DNA of 49,743 nt. Source: Bacteroidota bacterium (GTDB lineage Bacteria > Bacteroidota > Ignavibacteria > Kapaibacteriales > UBA961). The notes below the pieces were generated by a model, which was not told the DNA's origin, ran no database searches, and saw only the letters and a program-made list of their open reading frames with translations. The stretch spans positions 1 to 49,743 of the forward strand of contig JADZAA010000038.1 in the NCBI GenBank assembly GCA_020852855.1, given 5' to 3'. Numbering within the stretch: the stretch's first letter is position 1; every line of letters begins with the position of its first letter. This document shows positions 8,533 to 19,846 of the stretch, piece by piece. The translations under genes and the position numbers were made by a program.

Positions 8533-10722
8533 ATGAATTCTTCCTACGATGCGGTTATACGCGAGTCGTCGCAACGGCAACGAATTTCAATCTTTAATTT
8601 TGCCAAGACTTATCCGGCTTTTATCGCGCTGATAATAGGCGTTATTCTCAGCGGTTTTGTATGGAATATGGTCGACGACAAAGTGCAGACCGACCGCGCC
8701 GCCGAATTCGATAAAGCAGTGAGTTCTGTTTCCGGCAGGTTAGAAGCCGGGTTTGAGCAAAATGTACAAGTACTCGCTTCGATTGACGGACTGTATAGAA
8801 ACAGCGTACAAGTAGTGCGCGATATGTTCGAGCTTTACGGTTCTATTCCTACGCGCACAAATGCCTCCATACAAAGTATCTATTACATTCCCTATATTCC
8901 CGACAGCAATAAAGCGCAATTCATATATTATGCACAGTCCGAACGATATTACGATTATTCGATAAAGCCGACTGGCATTCGTCCGTATTATCTGCCTGTC
9001 GAATACGTTGTTCCGTTGGCGCAGATAGGAAATCGTTCCGGTTTCGATATAGCGGTAGTGCCGGAGGCCGAAGCCGCAATTAAACGCGCCCGTGAAGCGA
9101 ACGGCAAAGTTGTTGCCTCGCCGTTCTACAATGTACGCCCAGATACACTCGGTTTCATCATGGCTTTCAAAGTTGAAAATAAGCCCGTAGAATCATCTAT
9201 TTTAGGCATATCGAGCGGCAGCCGCGAAGGCTATGTTGTTCTGGAAACCGATGCGGCTAAATTCTTTGAACGCGCTCTCGGAACAAGCGCGGCGAGCGAC
9301 ACTTCCATTATATTCGAGATTAGCGACAGCGGTACGGAAAAATCTATTTATGTTTCCAAAAATCACGATTTATTGGCTTCCGGCTTTACTCCGTTGCTCT
9401 CGGAATATCGCTCTATTCCCATGGCCGACCGCTCGGTCCGCGTGAGATTTACCACAGTTCCCGACTTCGGGGGCAAATTTCAGGCTTTATTGCCGTTATT
9501 GTCGTTGATTGCCGCACTTACGCTCAGTTTTGCCGCTTTCGGATTTACGCTTTCCATTGCTACAAGCCGCGCCCGCGCACTTGACCTCGCAGACAGACTG
9601 ACGCAGTCGCAACGCAGAATTATTGAAGCCTCGAAAGATATTATAGCGGTTCTCGACCTTGCCGGAAACTATAAAACACTTAGCCCGGCCGCCGAGCAAA
9701 TACTCGGATATTCCGCAGTAGAACTTTTCGGCAAAAATATAGCCGAGCGTTTTGTTCAGGCTAAAGACAGGGTTACATTCAAAAGCAGAATAGAAGATGC
9801 GCAAGATGAAACGGGCGTTTCTTTCGATGTGCAAATGTCGACTAATGACGGCAAAATGCGCTGGTTGAGCTGGAGCTTTGTGGTTTCGCGTACCGACGGC
9901 AATATCTATGCTACCGGACGCGACGTTACATTGCAGAAGCAGGCCGAAGAACAAATTCGCCTGAAAAACCGCCAAGTGCAATTGGCCGAACAACAAGCAT
10001 TGCAGGCAAGCGAGTCCAAATCTCGGTTTATGCGCGATTTAAGCCATAAATTACGCAATAATCTTACGGGAACACTCGGATTTTTGCAACTTCTAAGCGG
10101 AAAATTCTACCAAAACGAGGAAGAAGAGCAATACTATATCGAGCAAGCAGAGTCCAGCTCCGACCAACTCTTCTCGGTAGTAACCGATATTATTGACGTG
10201 GCGGACGAATCCGAAACCAAAACACTTGCCAGAATTGATACGACATCTATTGACGATGCCGTAAAAGACATTCAAAAAAGTTTTGGCAAAGGAGATAAAA
10301 ACAGAACGATAACCATAACGCCTAAATTGGAATTGCCCGATATATATGTAGTAGGCGAACCGACACTTGTTGCCGGTTGCTTTGCCGAGATTTGTGCTGC
10401 GCTTGCACCATCAGACGGCAAGTCCGATATTGAAATTAACGCACGTGTTAACTCTTTCGAAAAAGTTGCCGAAATAGAAATTCTTGCTCCTTACGATGAA
10501 ACTGTTGCGCAACTTATCGCCATATACAAACAGCATGGCTCTAATTTGGTCGATGCTCTTATTTATGATAATAACGACGCGCTCTTTAATATAGGTCTTG
10601 CCATATCGTCGGTGCGCAGGCTGAACGGCACTATTATGATAGATTCGCTGGGCGAAGGTACGGAAAACGTTTGCTTGCTTACGCTTCCTTTGGCAAGGTC
10701 GGCAAAGGCCGCTATGCCGTGA
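8533..10722 (+). CDS. CHASE-PAS sensor with HisKA-like helix and degenerate ATPase domain
   Basis: This 729-residue membrane sensor has TM1 at about 28-46, a periplasmic CHASE-like domain at about 60-300, TM2 at about 316-343, a PAS domain at about 357-470 (ending G-R-D-V-T) and a coiled stretch. A dimerisation helix with the H-box F-M-R-D-L-S-H-K-L-R-N-N follows, with H505 in the phospho-acceptor position. The rest is the size of an ATPase domain, but I cannot find the N-box, the D-x-G-x-G box or the G-x-G-x-G box. Only the framework strands remain, such as G-L-A-I-S-S-V and L-N-G-T-I-M-I-D-S. It may therefore be a phosphatase or scaffold, or be phosphorylated in trans by another kinase. It follows the receiver gene closely and is probably its partner. 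Confidence 0.88.
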   Translation: MNSSYDAVIRESSQRQRISIFNFAKTYPAFIALIIGVILSGFVWNMVDDKVQTDRAAEFDKAVSSVSGRLEAGFEQNVQVLASIDGLYRNSVQVVRDMFELYGSIPTRTNASIQSIYYIPYIPDSNKAQFIYYAQSERYYDYSIKPTGIRPYYLPVEYVVPLAQIGNRSGFDIAVVPEAEAAIKRAREANGKVVASPFYNVRPDTLGFIMAFKVENKPVESSILGISSGSREGYVVLETDAAKFFERALGTSAASDTSIIFEISDSGTEKSIYVSKNHDLLASGFTPLLSEYRSIPMADRSVRVRFTTVPDFGGKFQALLPLLSLIAALTLSFAAFGFTLSIATSRARALDLADRLTQSQRRIIEASKDIIAVLDLAGNYKTLSPAAEQILGYSAVELFGKNIAERFVQAKDRVTFKSRIEDAQDETGVSFDVQMSTNDGKMRWLSWSFVVSRTDGNIYATGRDVTLQKQAEEQIRLKNRQVQLAEQQALQASESKSRFMRDLSHKLRNNLTGTLGFLQLLSGKFYQNEEEEQYYIEQAESSSDQLFSVVTDIIDVADESETKTLARIDTTSIDDAVKDIQKSFGKGDKNRTITITPKLELPDIYVVGEPTLVAGCFAEICAALAPSDGKSDIEINARVNSFEKVAEIEILAPYDETVAQLIAIYKQHGSNLVDALIYDNNDALFNIGLAISSVRRLNGTIMIDSLGEGTENVCLLTLPLARSAKAAMP

Positions 10723-10792
10723 TTTTTTTTGACAGGCTTGCGCGGCGCACTATGCCGCATAATTTACAATTCATTTACGGAGAATTTTAATT

Positions 10793-11008
10793 ATGGATGA
10801 GCAAAAAGATTGGCTGACCACATTGCTTCTTGCGATTTTTTTGGGTGGTTTGGGAGTACACCGCTTTTATACCGGACATATCGGTATAGGAGTTGCGCAA
10901 CTTCTTACTTTGGGCGGTTGCGGTATATGGTCATTGATTGATATTATTCAAATTGCAACCGGCTCTTTCAAAGATGCAAACGGCGAGCCGTTAGTTCGCA
11001 AAAATTAA
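10793..11008 (+). CDS. TM2-domain membrane protein
   Basis: This 71-residue protein matches the TM2 domain family: W-L-T-T-L-L-L-A-I-F-L-G-G-L-G-V-H-R-F-Y-T-G (first membrane segment), then G-I-G-V-A-Q-L-L-T-L-G-G-C-G-I-W-S-L-I-D (second segment) and a short polar tail. ATG 10793 is preceded by GGAGA at a suitable distance. TM2 proteins are small inner-membrane proteins without a settled biochemical role. It is followed by a DUF2752 gene 73 bases later, a pairing that recurs in Bacteroidota as I recall it, so the two probably work together. Confidence 0.92.
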   Translation: MDEQKDWLTTLLLAIFLGGLGVHRFYTGHIGIGVAQLLTLGGCGIWSLIDIIQIATGSFKDANGEPLVRKN

Positions 11009-11081
11009 CGATGTTTGCCTCTGTTTATGAGATGTATTGTACGAAGTATTCGCGCAAAAGCACTCGTTGGGGAGAGAAAAT

Positions 11082-11522
11082 ATGGCGGCGCGACAAGAAA
11101 CAGAAAAATGTGCAGGCAAAACGCGCTCGCTTCGCTTGGCCGTAATAACGTCGGCGACGGCCATTATTGCCGTCGCTTTCGTTTTTTTCGCTAATCGCAA
11201 TCCGGAGCAAGGTTTATTCATACCTTGTTTTTTTCATAAGGCTACCGGATTGTACTGCCCGGGATGCGGCGTTACGCGCGGAACGTGGAAATTACTTCAC
11301 GGCGATGTATATGGTGCTCTCGGCGCGAATATTTTACTCCCTTTCATTCTGGGAATTATAGGCTACGAAATAATCAGAAAATTCGCCAAGACTTTATTTG
11401 CTAAAGAATTACCTGTTATGAGTTTTGGTAAAATGACGATAGGACTTGGTGTAATCATAATGATTATTTTTACAATTCTAAGGAATATCCCGAAAGAACC
11501 GTTCAGCAGGCTTGCTCCTTGA
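11082..11522 (+). CDS. DUF2752 membrane protein
   Basis: This protein of about 146 residues carries the DUF2752 signature: F-I-P-C-F-F-H-K-A-T-G-L-Y-C-P-G-C-G-V-T-R-G, then L-L-H-G-D-V-Y-G-A-L-G-A-N. The C-P-G-C-G pair could bind a metal or form a disulfide; no function is established. It has three hydrophobic segments: one before the signature, one after (P-F-I-L-G-I-I-G-Y-E) and one near the C-terminus (I-G-L-G-V-I-I-M-I-I-F). The frame extends up to 11037, but ATG 11082 follows a strong GGGGAGAG ribosome site and is the better start. It lies just after the TM2 gene and is likely co-transcribed. Confidence 0.88.
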   Translation: MAARQETEKCAGKTRSLRLAVITSATAIIAVAFVFFANRNPEQGLFIPCFFHKATGLYCPGCGVTRGTWKLLHGDVYGALGANILLPFILGIIGYEIIRKFAKTLFAKELPVMSFGKMTIGLGVIIMIIFTILRNIPKEPFSRLAP

Positions 11523-11888
11523 AGTATAAAACGGCATCGCTCGGTCGATAAAATATTTTACCGCAGAATAAATTATTTGCTATATGCGGCAGTATTTTGT
11601 AATTTAGCCTATCTTGAATTTCATTAGTGCGGATATTAAAATTACAGCCGTGTCTAATAGTATTGGCACCGCTGTTGATAAAAAGATATATCGGTGTATG
11701 GCAAGTGCGTATAATCGGTAGATTGTGTATTCTGTCCGTTATTGCAATTTGTTGAAATAATATTCTTTGAAAAATGCAAAGTATTGTGATAAATTGCTTT
11801 ACAACCGATACAGCAACAATCTTTTCTTTGGGAAAGTGCGTCTGATTAACGGTCGTAATTAATCGTATCTTAAAAAAACTGAATCTAT
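11523..11888. other. AT-rich intergenic stretch, no gene seen
   Basis: These 366 bases between the DUF2752 gene and the large hybrid kinase hold no recognisable gene, RNA or repeat. A 156-codon minus-strand frame crosses it but overlaps both neighbours and matches nothing I know. It presumably contains the promoter of the kinase; I found no exact TAnnTTTG box close to the start. Confidence 0.5.
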
Positions 11889-14800
11889 ATGCCGCGTACG
11901 CCTGCCATAAACGCGCAAATGCTTGCAACCCTGCGACGAACAGCCGCGGGATTTGCTTTTTTGGCATTGGCAATAGGTGCGGCCGGTATCGCGGGCTGGG
12001 TACTTGACATTTCTTATCTGCGGAATTTCGCGCCGGATCACATTCCTATACGTTTCAACTCTTCTATCGGTATTATCCTGCTTGCCGTATCGCTTTTATT
12101 GCGTCAGCGTCAGAATGATAATACCGCCGTGCGCATATCGGCAAATATAGCGGCAGGGCTGGCTATAGCTTTGGGGGCGGCAACGCTTGCAGAGCATATA
12201 TTTGACGTAAACCTCGTTATAGATGAAGCACTATGGAAATTGCCGAGTAATTCTCCGCAGCATTTAGGACGAATATCGGCGGCCGCAGCACTTTTATTTG
12301 TGATATTAGGTGCCGGTTTATTACGCTACGGTGTATGGTGGAGCCAGGTCTGCTCGCTTACGACTGCATTTATGGGGTTTGGCGTGGCAGCCGGATATTT
12401 ACTCGAGTCAAGTTGGACGCAAAGAGCGGAAGACCTGCCTATATCGTTAAACGCGGCATTGGCCGGCATTGCTTTGGGGATAAGCGCAATTATGGGTGCG
12501 TCGAAGGGATTGCCCGAATTATTGTCGAGTAATACGCAAAGCGGACGTACATTGCGAATTATGTTGCCGATAATGGTCGTATTATTGGTAGCCGTGGAAC
12601 TTACTGAAGAAGCGCCGCGCTTGCTCGGAGCAAACAATTCCGTACTTATGTCGGCAGCTCTTTCAATGACCATATTCGGAATATTGGCCTATTACAATAT
12701 TCGTACTATGCGCCGTGCCGAATATTTGCAAATAGGCAAAGAACGCGCTGTCAATGTAGTGAATATAGTAACGGATGGAATTATCAGCATAGACTCCGAT
12801 TTGAAAATCATATTGGCAAATCCGGCGGCGCAACGGATTTTCGGCTATACAGAATCAGAACTGTTAGGGAAAGATTCGGAAATACTGATACCCGAAAGAA
12901 GGCGCGACGAGCATCGTGCCAAGATTGAAAAGTATGCTGTAGCGGCTGCCGAATCTACGCAATGGACGTATGATATGAACGGAGCATACGGAATGCGTTC
13001 CGACGGAAGCGAATTTCCGATGGAAATTTCCGTATCGCAGACAATTGTAGAAAATCAAAAAGTCTTTACATTTATTTTTCGCGATATTTCAGAGCGTAAA
13101 CAAAGCGAAATAATGGAGAGGCGATTAGCCGCAGTAGTAAATTCTTCGGCCGACGGTATTATAGGAACAGATCCGGACGGTATAATACAAAGCTGGAACC
13201 GCGGTGCCGAACAAATTTACGGCTATACAGCCGAAGAGGCTGTCGGTAGACATATAAACTTTGTCGTACCGCAGGAAAAAGAAAAAGAAACGTCGGAAAT
13301 AATAGAGAAGGTTCTATCCGGCAGAAGCGTAACGAATTTATATGTAGAGCGCGTGAAGAGCGACGGAACGCGACTCATCTTGCTGTTGAGCGCGTCGCCT
13401 ATACATGACGAAAGCGGAACTATTGTGGGTATGTCGAGTATAATCCGCAATATGACTGAACTTTCGGAGAAAGACATAACGTTGCGCAAAAGCGAAGAAA
13501 GATACGACACTTTGTTCAAGAATCTTCTTGAAGGTTACGCACTTTTTCGCCTTGATAGAAATGAAGACGGAATACCGATTGATTTTACTTTTCTAGATAT
13601 AAATCCGGCCTTCGAGGCAATGACAGGCCTCGGCGACGTAATCGGCAAGCGCATCAGTGATGTCGAGCCGACAATCTACGAAATGTATCCTACAATGCCG
13701 GAGCGTTACGAGCAGATGGCGAAAGAAGGTAAAGCGCGGCACTTCGAGTCTTTTATGCCGACATTAAACAAATGGTTCTCCGTACTGGCGTTCAGCCCTT
13801 CGCCGGATCATTTTATCACAATGTTCAGCGATGTAACCGATATAAAACAAGCAGAGGAAGACCTGCGCCAAAGTGAACATCGCTACGATGCTTTATTTAA
13901 AAATCTGCTTGAAGGTTACGCATTGTTTCGTGTTGTAAGAAATGAAAACAATGAACCGTATGACTTAGAATATATTACTGTAAATCCAGCGTTTACGGCT
14001 ATATTAGGATTAAATGACGTTGTGGGCAAGCGCGTAAGTGAAGTTTTTCCGGGTGTTTTTGAATTATATTCGGGAATATTGGGCAAAAACTATGAGGAAA
14101 TGTTGGAAACAGCAAAATCACGACAAGCGGAGATATATCTTCCTGCGTTTTCTAAGTGGTTTTTAATTATGTCGTTCAGCCCTTCGCCGAAATATTTTAT
14201 TACTGTCTTTAGCGATATAACGGATAAGAAACAAGCCGAAGAAGATTTGCGGAATAGCGAAAAACGATACAGAGAACTATTTGAAAATATGTCGGAGGGC
14301 TATGTCTACGCTCAAATTCTATGCGATGAATCAGGTCGGCCGGAAGATATTTTGTGCATAGCGATAAATCCGTCCGGCGAGAAAATGACCAAATGGTCCG
14401 GTTTGGCGGGAAGAAAAATAGGCAGTGCATTGCCCGGATTTTGGGAGTCGAACCGCGATATATTGGAGGGTTGGAGCGATGTGGCTTTTGGCGGTGTGCC
14501 GCAGCGTTTGGAAAAGTACGTCAGCGAACTCAACAGTTGGTATTCGGTATCGCTGTCAAGTCCGGCTACGGGATATATAAATGCCATATTCGAAGACGTA
14601 ACCGAGCGCAAACAAGCCGAGGAAAAATTACGGCAAAGCGAAATGCTGTATAGAACAATGTTCGAGAATATATCGGAGGGCTATGTCTTGTCGCGAATAC
14701 TCTACGACGAAGACGGCCGGCCGGAAGATATGATGTGTTTGGCCATAAATCCGGCTGCGGAGCAATTGACAGGATGGCGCGGACTGGGCGGAAAGAAGAT

Positions 14801-16892
14801 AAACGACGAATTACCGGGCTTTTGGACAAGGAATCGCGAAATATTAGAACGTTGGAATAATGTTATCGTAAGCGGAAAGCCCCGCCGTTTCGAGAATTAT
14901 GTGTCCGAGTTGAATCAATGGGTATCAGTATCGCTTTCCAATCCTGCTCCCGAACATATTGTCGTGATATTCAGCGATATAACCGAGCGCAAACAAGCAG
15001 AGGAAAAATTGCGCCGCAGTCGCGAACAATTGTTGGCTTTTGTGCGCGAAACGCCGATGAATTTGGCTATGCTGGACAGGGAGTTGCGATACATCGTAGT
15101 AAGTCAGCATTGGTTGGATTATTTCGGTAAAACCGACGAAGAAATTATCGGTAAGCCGCATCATGAAATCCTTCCCGGAATGCCCGAAGTTTGGTATGAA
15201 CAACATTTGCGGGGTTTGGAGGGCGAATTATACAAAAGCGATGAAGATTTATGGGAAATGCCGGACGGTTCGCGTAAGTGGCTTCGCCGTTCCATAGCTC
15301 CTTGGCATGATACGGACGGGACGATAGGCGGCATTATCATAGCCGCCGAAAATATAACCAAATTCAAAGAAGCAGACGAGGCGCGCAGGCAAAGCGAAGA
15401 GCTTTTCAGAGCAATAGCCGAAAGTACAATTGATTATATAAGCGTTCTCGATATAAATGCAAAACGTCTTTATATCAGCCCGTCATATTCATCCGTACTG
15501 GGGAAACGAGATAATCCTACCGGAACTACCATATTCGGCGACCTGCATCCCGACGACCGCGAGCGGGCAAGAACAGCATTAGGAGATGTGTTTAAATCCG
15601 GCACCGTCAAGACGGGAGAATTCCGTATGCTGTCTTCCGACGGCTCTATTCGCGATACAGACGTATCGGGCAGTCCGGTATTCGATAAAAGCGGCAAGGT
15701 GATGCAGGTTGTGGTTATAGTGCGCGATATCACAGAAAAAAAACGCGCCGAAATGCAAATGCGCCGCGCACAACGCTTGGAAAGTATCGGAACGCTTGCG
15801 GGCGGAATAGCCCATGACTTGAATAATATACTAACGCCGATAATGCTTTCGTTCGAGATTCTGAGCGTTAGATTCCCCGACGAAAAAACAGCCGAAATAC
15901 TAAGTATGCTGAAGTCTTCGGTGAAACGCGGCTCCGATATGGTAAAGCAAGTGCTGAGTTTTGCACGCGGTACGGAAGGCGAGCAAACCATAGTTCAAGT
16001 ACGCCACATTATTGTCGAAATAGTAAAAATTATCAAAGAAATTTTTCCTAAAAATATTATACTGCGTAAAAATATAGCAGATGACCTGCCGACTATACTT
16101 GCAGACCCGACGCAATTGCACCAAGTATTGATGAATCTTTGCGTAAATGCCCGCGACGCAATGCCGAACGGCGGAATAATCGATATTAAGGCCGAATCAG
16201 TTACGATAGACGAGCAATATGCCCGTATGCAGTTGGATGCCAAGCCCGGATTCTATGTGGCCATAAGCGTTGCCGACCAAGGAACGGGAATTCCGCCTGC
16301 TGTACTGGAAAGACTTTTCGAGCCGTTTTTTACTACGAAAGAAGTTGGCAAGGGAACAGGTCTCGGGCTTCCGAGCGTATTATCTATCGTAAAAGGCCAT
16401 GAAGGTTTTATCAACGTGTACAGCGAAGTCGGCAAAGGAAGCACGTTCAAAGTTTATATTCCGGCAATGATTGACGAAGATAAATTACCTCAAAAACAGG
16501 AGCAAAGAGAAGAAGAGAAAGAAATTGCAGGCAATGGACAGATTATTTTGGTAATTGACGACGAGGCCGCTATACTTGAAATAACGCGGCAAACGCTTGA
16601 ATCGAACAATTATCGGGTAATTACCGCTACAGACGGTGCCGAGGGCGTGGCTGTCTATGCAAAACAACATTCGGAAATTTCATTGGTGATAACCGACATT
16701 GAAATGCCGTATATGAACGGGCGGGCTGCCATTCAAGCAATGCAAAGAATAAAGCCGGACGTTAAAGTTATTGCTGTCAGCGGATTTACGCAAAATGGCA
16801 ATAAACTCGAAAAAACTGCAAATATACGCTTTCTTGACAAGCCTTACACGTCAGAGAAACTATTACGCGCCATGCGTAATATGCTTGGCTGA
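11889..16892 (+). CDS. Giant hybrid sensor histidine kinase with eight PAS-like domains
   Basis: This 1667-residue protein has seven or eight membrane segments in residues 15-270, then eight PAS/PAC units starting near 283, 408, 536, 664, 792, 920, 1044 and 1168. Most end in D-I/V-T-E-R/K-K-x-A-E. HisKA follows with the H-box G-G-I-A-H-D-L-N-N (H1309). The HATPase domain is complete: N-box around N1420, D1463-Q-G-T-G-I, F-E-P-F-F-T-T-K at 1477, and G-K-G-T-G-L-G-L at 1487. The C-terminal receiver has D1603 and K1651. All catalytic residues are present, so it should autophosphorylate and pass phosphate to its own receiver. PAS3/4 and PAS5/6 are two pairs of near-duplicates. The start has no obvious ribosome site. 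It is alone in its transcription unit and ends at a bidirectional terminator. The stimulus is unknown. Confidence 0.96.
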   Translation: MPRTPAINAQMLATLRRTAAGFAFLALAIGAAGIAGWVLDISYLRNFAPDHIPIRFNSSIGIILLAVSLLLRQRQNDNTAVRISANIAAGLAIALGAATLAEHIFDVNLVIDEALWKLPSNSPQHLGRISAAAALLFVILGAGLLRYGVWWSQVCSLTTAFMGFGVAAGYLLESSWTQRAEDLPISLNAALAGIALGISAIMGASKGLPELLSSNTQSGRTLRIMLPIMVVLLVAVELTEEAPRLLGANNSVLMSAALSMTIFGILAYYNIRTMRRAEYLQIGKERAVNVVNIVTDGIISIDSDLKIILANPAAQRIFGYTESELLGKDSEILIPERRRDEHRAKIEKYAVAAAESTQWTYDMNGAYGMRSDGSEFPMEISVSQTIVENQKVFTFIFRDISERKQSEIMERRLAAVVNSSADGIIGTDPDGIIQSWNRGAEQIYGYTAEEAVGRHINFVVPQEKEKETSEIIEKVLSGRSVTNLYVERVKSDGTRLILLLSASPIHDESGTIVGMSSIIRNMTELSEKDITLRKSEERYDTLFKNLLEGYALFRLDRNEDGIPIDFTFLDINPAFEAMTGLGDVIGKRISDVEPTIYEMYPTMPERYEQMAKEGKARHFESFMPTLNKWFSVLAFSPSPDHFITMFSDVTDIKQAEEDLRQSEHRYDALFKNLLEGYALFRVVRNENNEPYDLEYITVNPAFTAILGLNDVVGKRVSEVFPGVFELYSGILGKNYEEMLETAKSRQAEIYLPAFSKWFLIMSFSPSPKYFITVFSDITDKKQAEEDLRNSEKRYRELFENMSEGYVYAQILCDESGRPEDILCIAINPSGEKMTKWSGLAGRKIGSALPGFWESNRDILEGWSDVAFGGVPQRLEKYVSELNSWYSVSLSSPATGYINAIFEDVTERKQAEEKLRQSEMLYRTMFENISEGYVLSRILYDEDGRPEDMMCLAINPAAEQLTGWRGLGGKKINDELPGFWTRNREILERWNNVIVSGKPRRFENYVSELNQWVSVSLSNPAPEHIVVIFSDITERKQAEEKLRRSREQLLAFVRETPMNLAMLDRELRYIVVSQHWLDYFGKTDEEIIGKPHHEILPGMPEVWYEQHLRGLEGELYKSDEDLWEMPDGSRKWLRRSIAPWHDTDGTIGGIIIAAENITKFKEADEARRQSEELFRAIAESTIDYISVLDINAKRLYISPSYSSVLGKRDNPTGTTIFGDLHPDDRERARTALGDVFKSGTVKTGEFRMLSSDGSIRDTDVSGSPVFDKSGKVMQVVVIVRDITEKKRAEMQMRRAQRLESIGTLAGGIAHDLNNILTPIMLSFEILSVRFPDEKTAEILSMLKSSVKRGSDMVKQVLSFARGTEGEQTIVQVRHIIVEIVKIIKEIFPKNIILRKNIADDLPTILADPTQLHQVLMNLCVNARDAMPNGGIIDIKAESVTIDEQYARMQLDAKPGFYVAISVADQGTGIPPAVLERLFEPFFTTKEVGKGTGLGLPSVLSIVKGHEGFINVYSEVGKGSTFKVYIPAMIDEDKLPQKQEQREEEKEIAGNGQIILVIDDEAAILEITRQTLESNNYRVITATDGAEGVAVYAKQHSEISLVITDIEMPYMNGRAAIQAMQRIKPDVKVIAVSGFTQNGNKLEKTANIRFLDKPYTSEKLLRAMRNMLG

Positions 16893-16916
16893 ATAAATGG
16901 AAAAGATAGAGAAAAA

Positions 16917-16960
16917 TAAAAAAGAAAGGGAACGATAATCACCGCCCCTTTTCTTTTTTT
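16917..16960. terminator. Bidirectional terminator between hybrid kinase and thioesterase
   Basis: An A-rich arm ending in GAAAGGG (to 16930) pairs with CCCCTTTTC followed by a T run (16944-16960). The run of A on one side and of T on the other would give a U-tract to transcripts from both strands. It sits exactly between the convergent genes ending at 16892 and 16966. Confidence 0.65.
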
Positions 16961-16965
16961 TGATG

Positions 16966-17466
16966 TTAAGGCAAAATTATGTTATCGCCTTCGTATTCGC
17001 GTATTAGTTTGCGATAACTTTCAGGAATATGTTCCGGGTTATGATGCGCTGCATTTAAATGCACCATAACGCTGCGTGCCTTCAGTAAAATACGTCCGTC
17101 CGTCAGTCGCGCTGCTTGTTCAAACACAAAAGAAGTGTTGCGCATTTGCGGAATTCGGGTAAGAACCTCGTATTCTTGGTCGAACAGCGCAGGATAAATA
17201 TAATCTATTTCGGTTCGCGCCACAACGAAGCGATGTTTTGTAACGAAAGTGTGAAGGTCTATCGGCAATCCTATTTCGCGAAAATATTCCACGCGCGCCG
17301 CTTCGAGCCAATACAGATAAACGGCATTGTGAACAATACTTTGGCGGTCAACGTCGTAGCTGCGGACGCGGCTTGAAACCTTGTGGCGAAACATACCGAA
17401 ATCTTCTTTTTGCGCCGTTTCCTGATGATGAGGTATGAAATTATGAGCATTAAGAACTTCGGACAT
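16966..17466 (-). CDS. Acyl-CoA thioesterase, 4HBT hotdog fold (YbgC/FadM-like)
   Basis: This 166-residue protein has the YbgC-type motif: R-V-R-S-Y-D-V-D-R-Q-S-I-V-H-N-A-V-Y-L, followed by W-L-E-A-A-R-V-E-Y-F-R-E-I-G. D40, the second Asp of Y-D-V-D, aligns with the catalytic Asp of YbgC. The family hydrolyses acyl-CoA or acyl-ACP thioesters in the cytoplasm. The chain is about 25 residues longer at the N-terminus than typical members. M25 would be an alternative start, but the ATG at 17466 is preceded by AAAGGTG on the minus strand. It lies convergent to the hybrid kinase and divergent from gyrB, so it is probably a single-gene unit. The exact substrate cannot be read from the sequence. Confidence 0.88.
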   Translation of the reverse strand: MSEVLNAHNFIPHHQETAQKEDFGMFRHKVSSRVRSYDVDRQSIVHNAVYLYWLEAARVEYFREIGLPIDLHTFVTKHRFVVARTEIDYIYPALFDQEYEVLTRIPQMRNTSFVFEQAARLTDGRILLKARSVMVHLNAAHHNPEHIPESYRKLIREYEGDNIILP

Positions 17467-19826
<2,360 letters not shown>

Positions 19827-19846
19827 TAATCGGCCGAAGTATTTTT

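Noticed and set aside
11503-11973. 156-codon minus-strand open frame spanning the gap before the hybrid kinase
   Set aside because: It overlaps the DUF2752 3' end and the kinase 5' end, has no recognisable motif or ribosome site, and looks like chance in AT-rich sequence.
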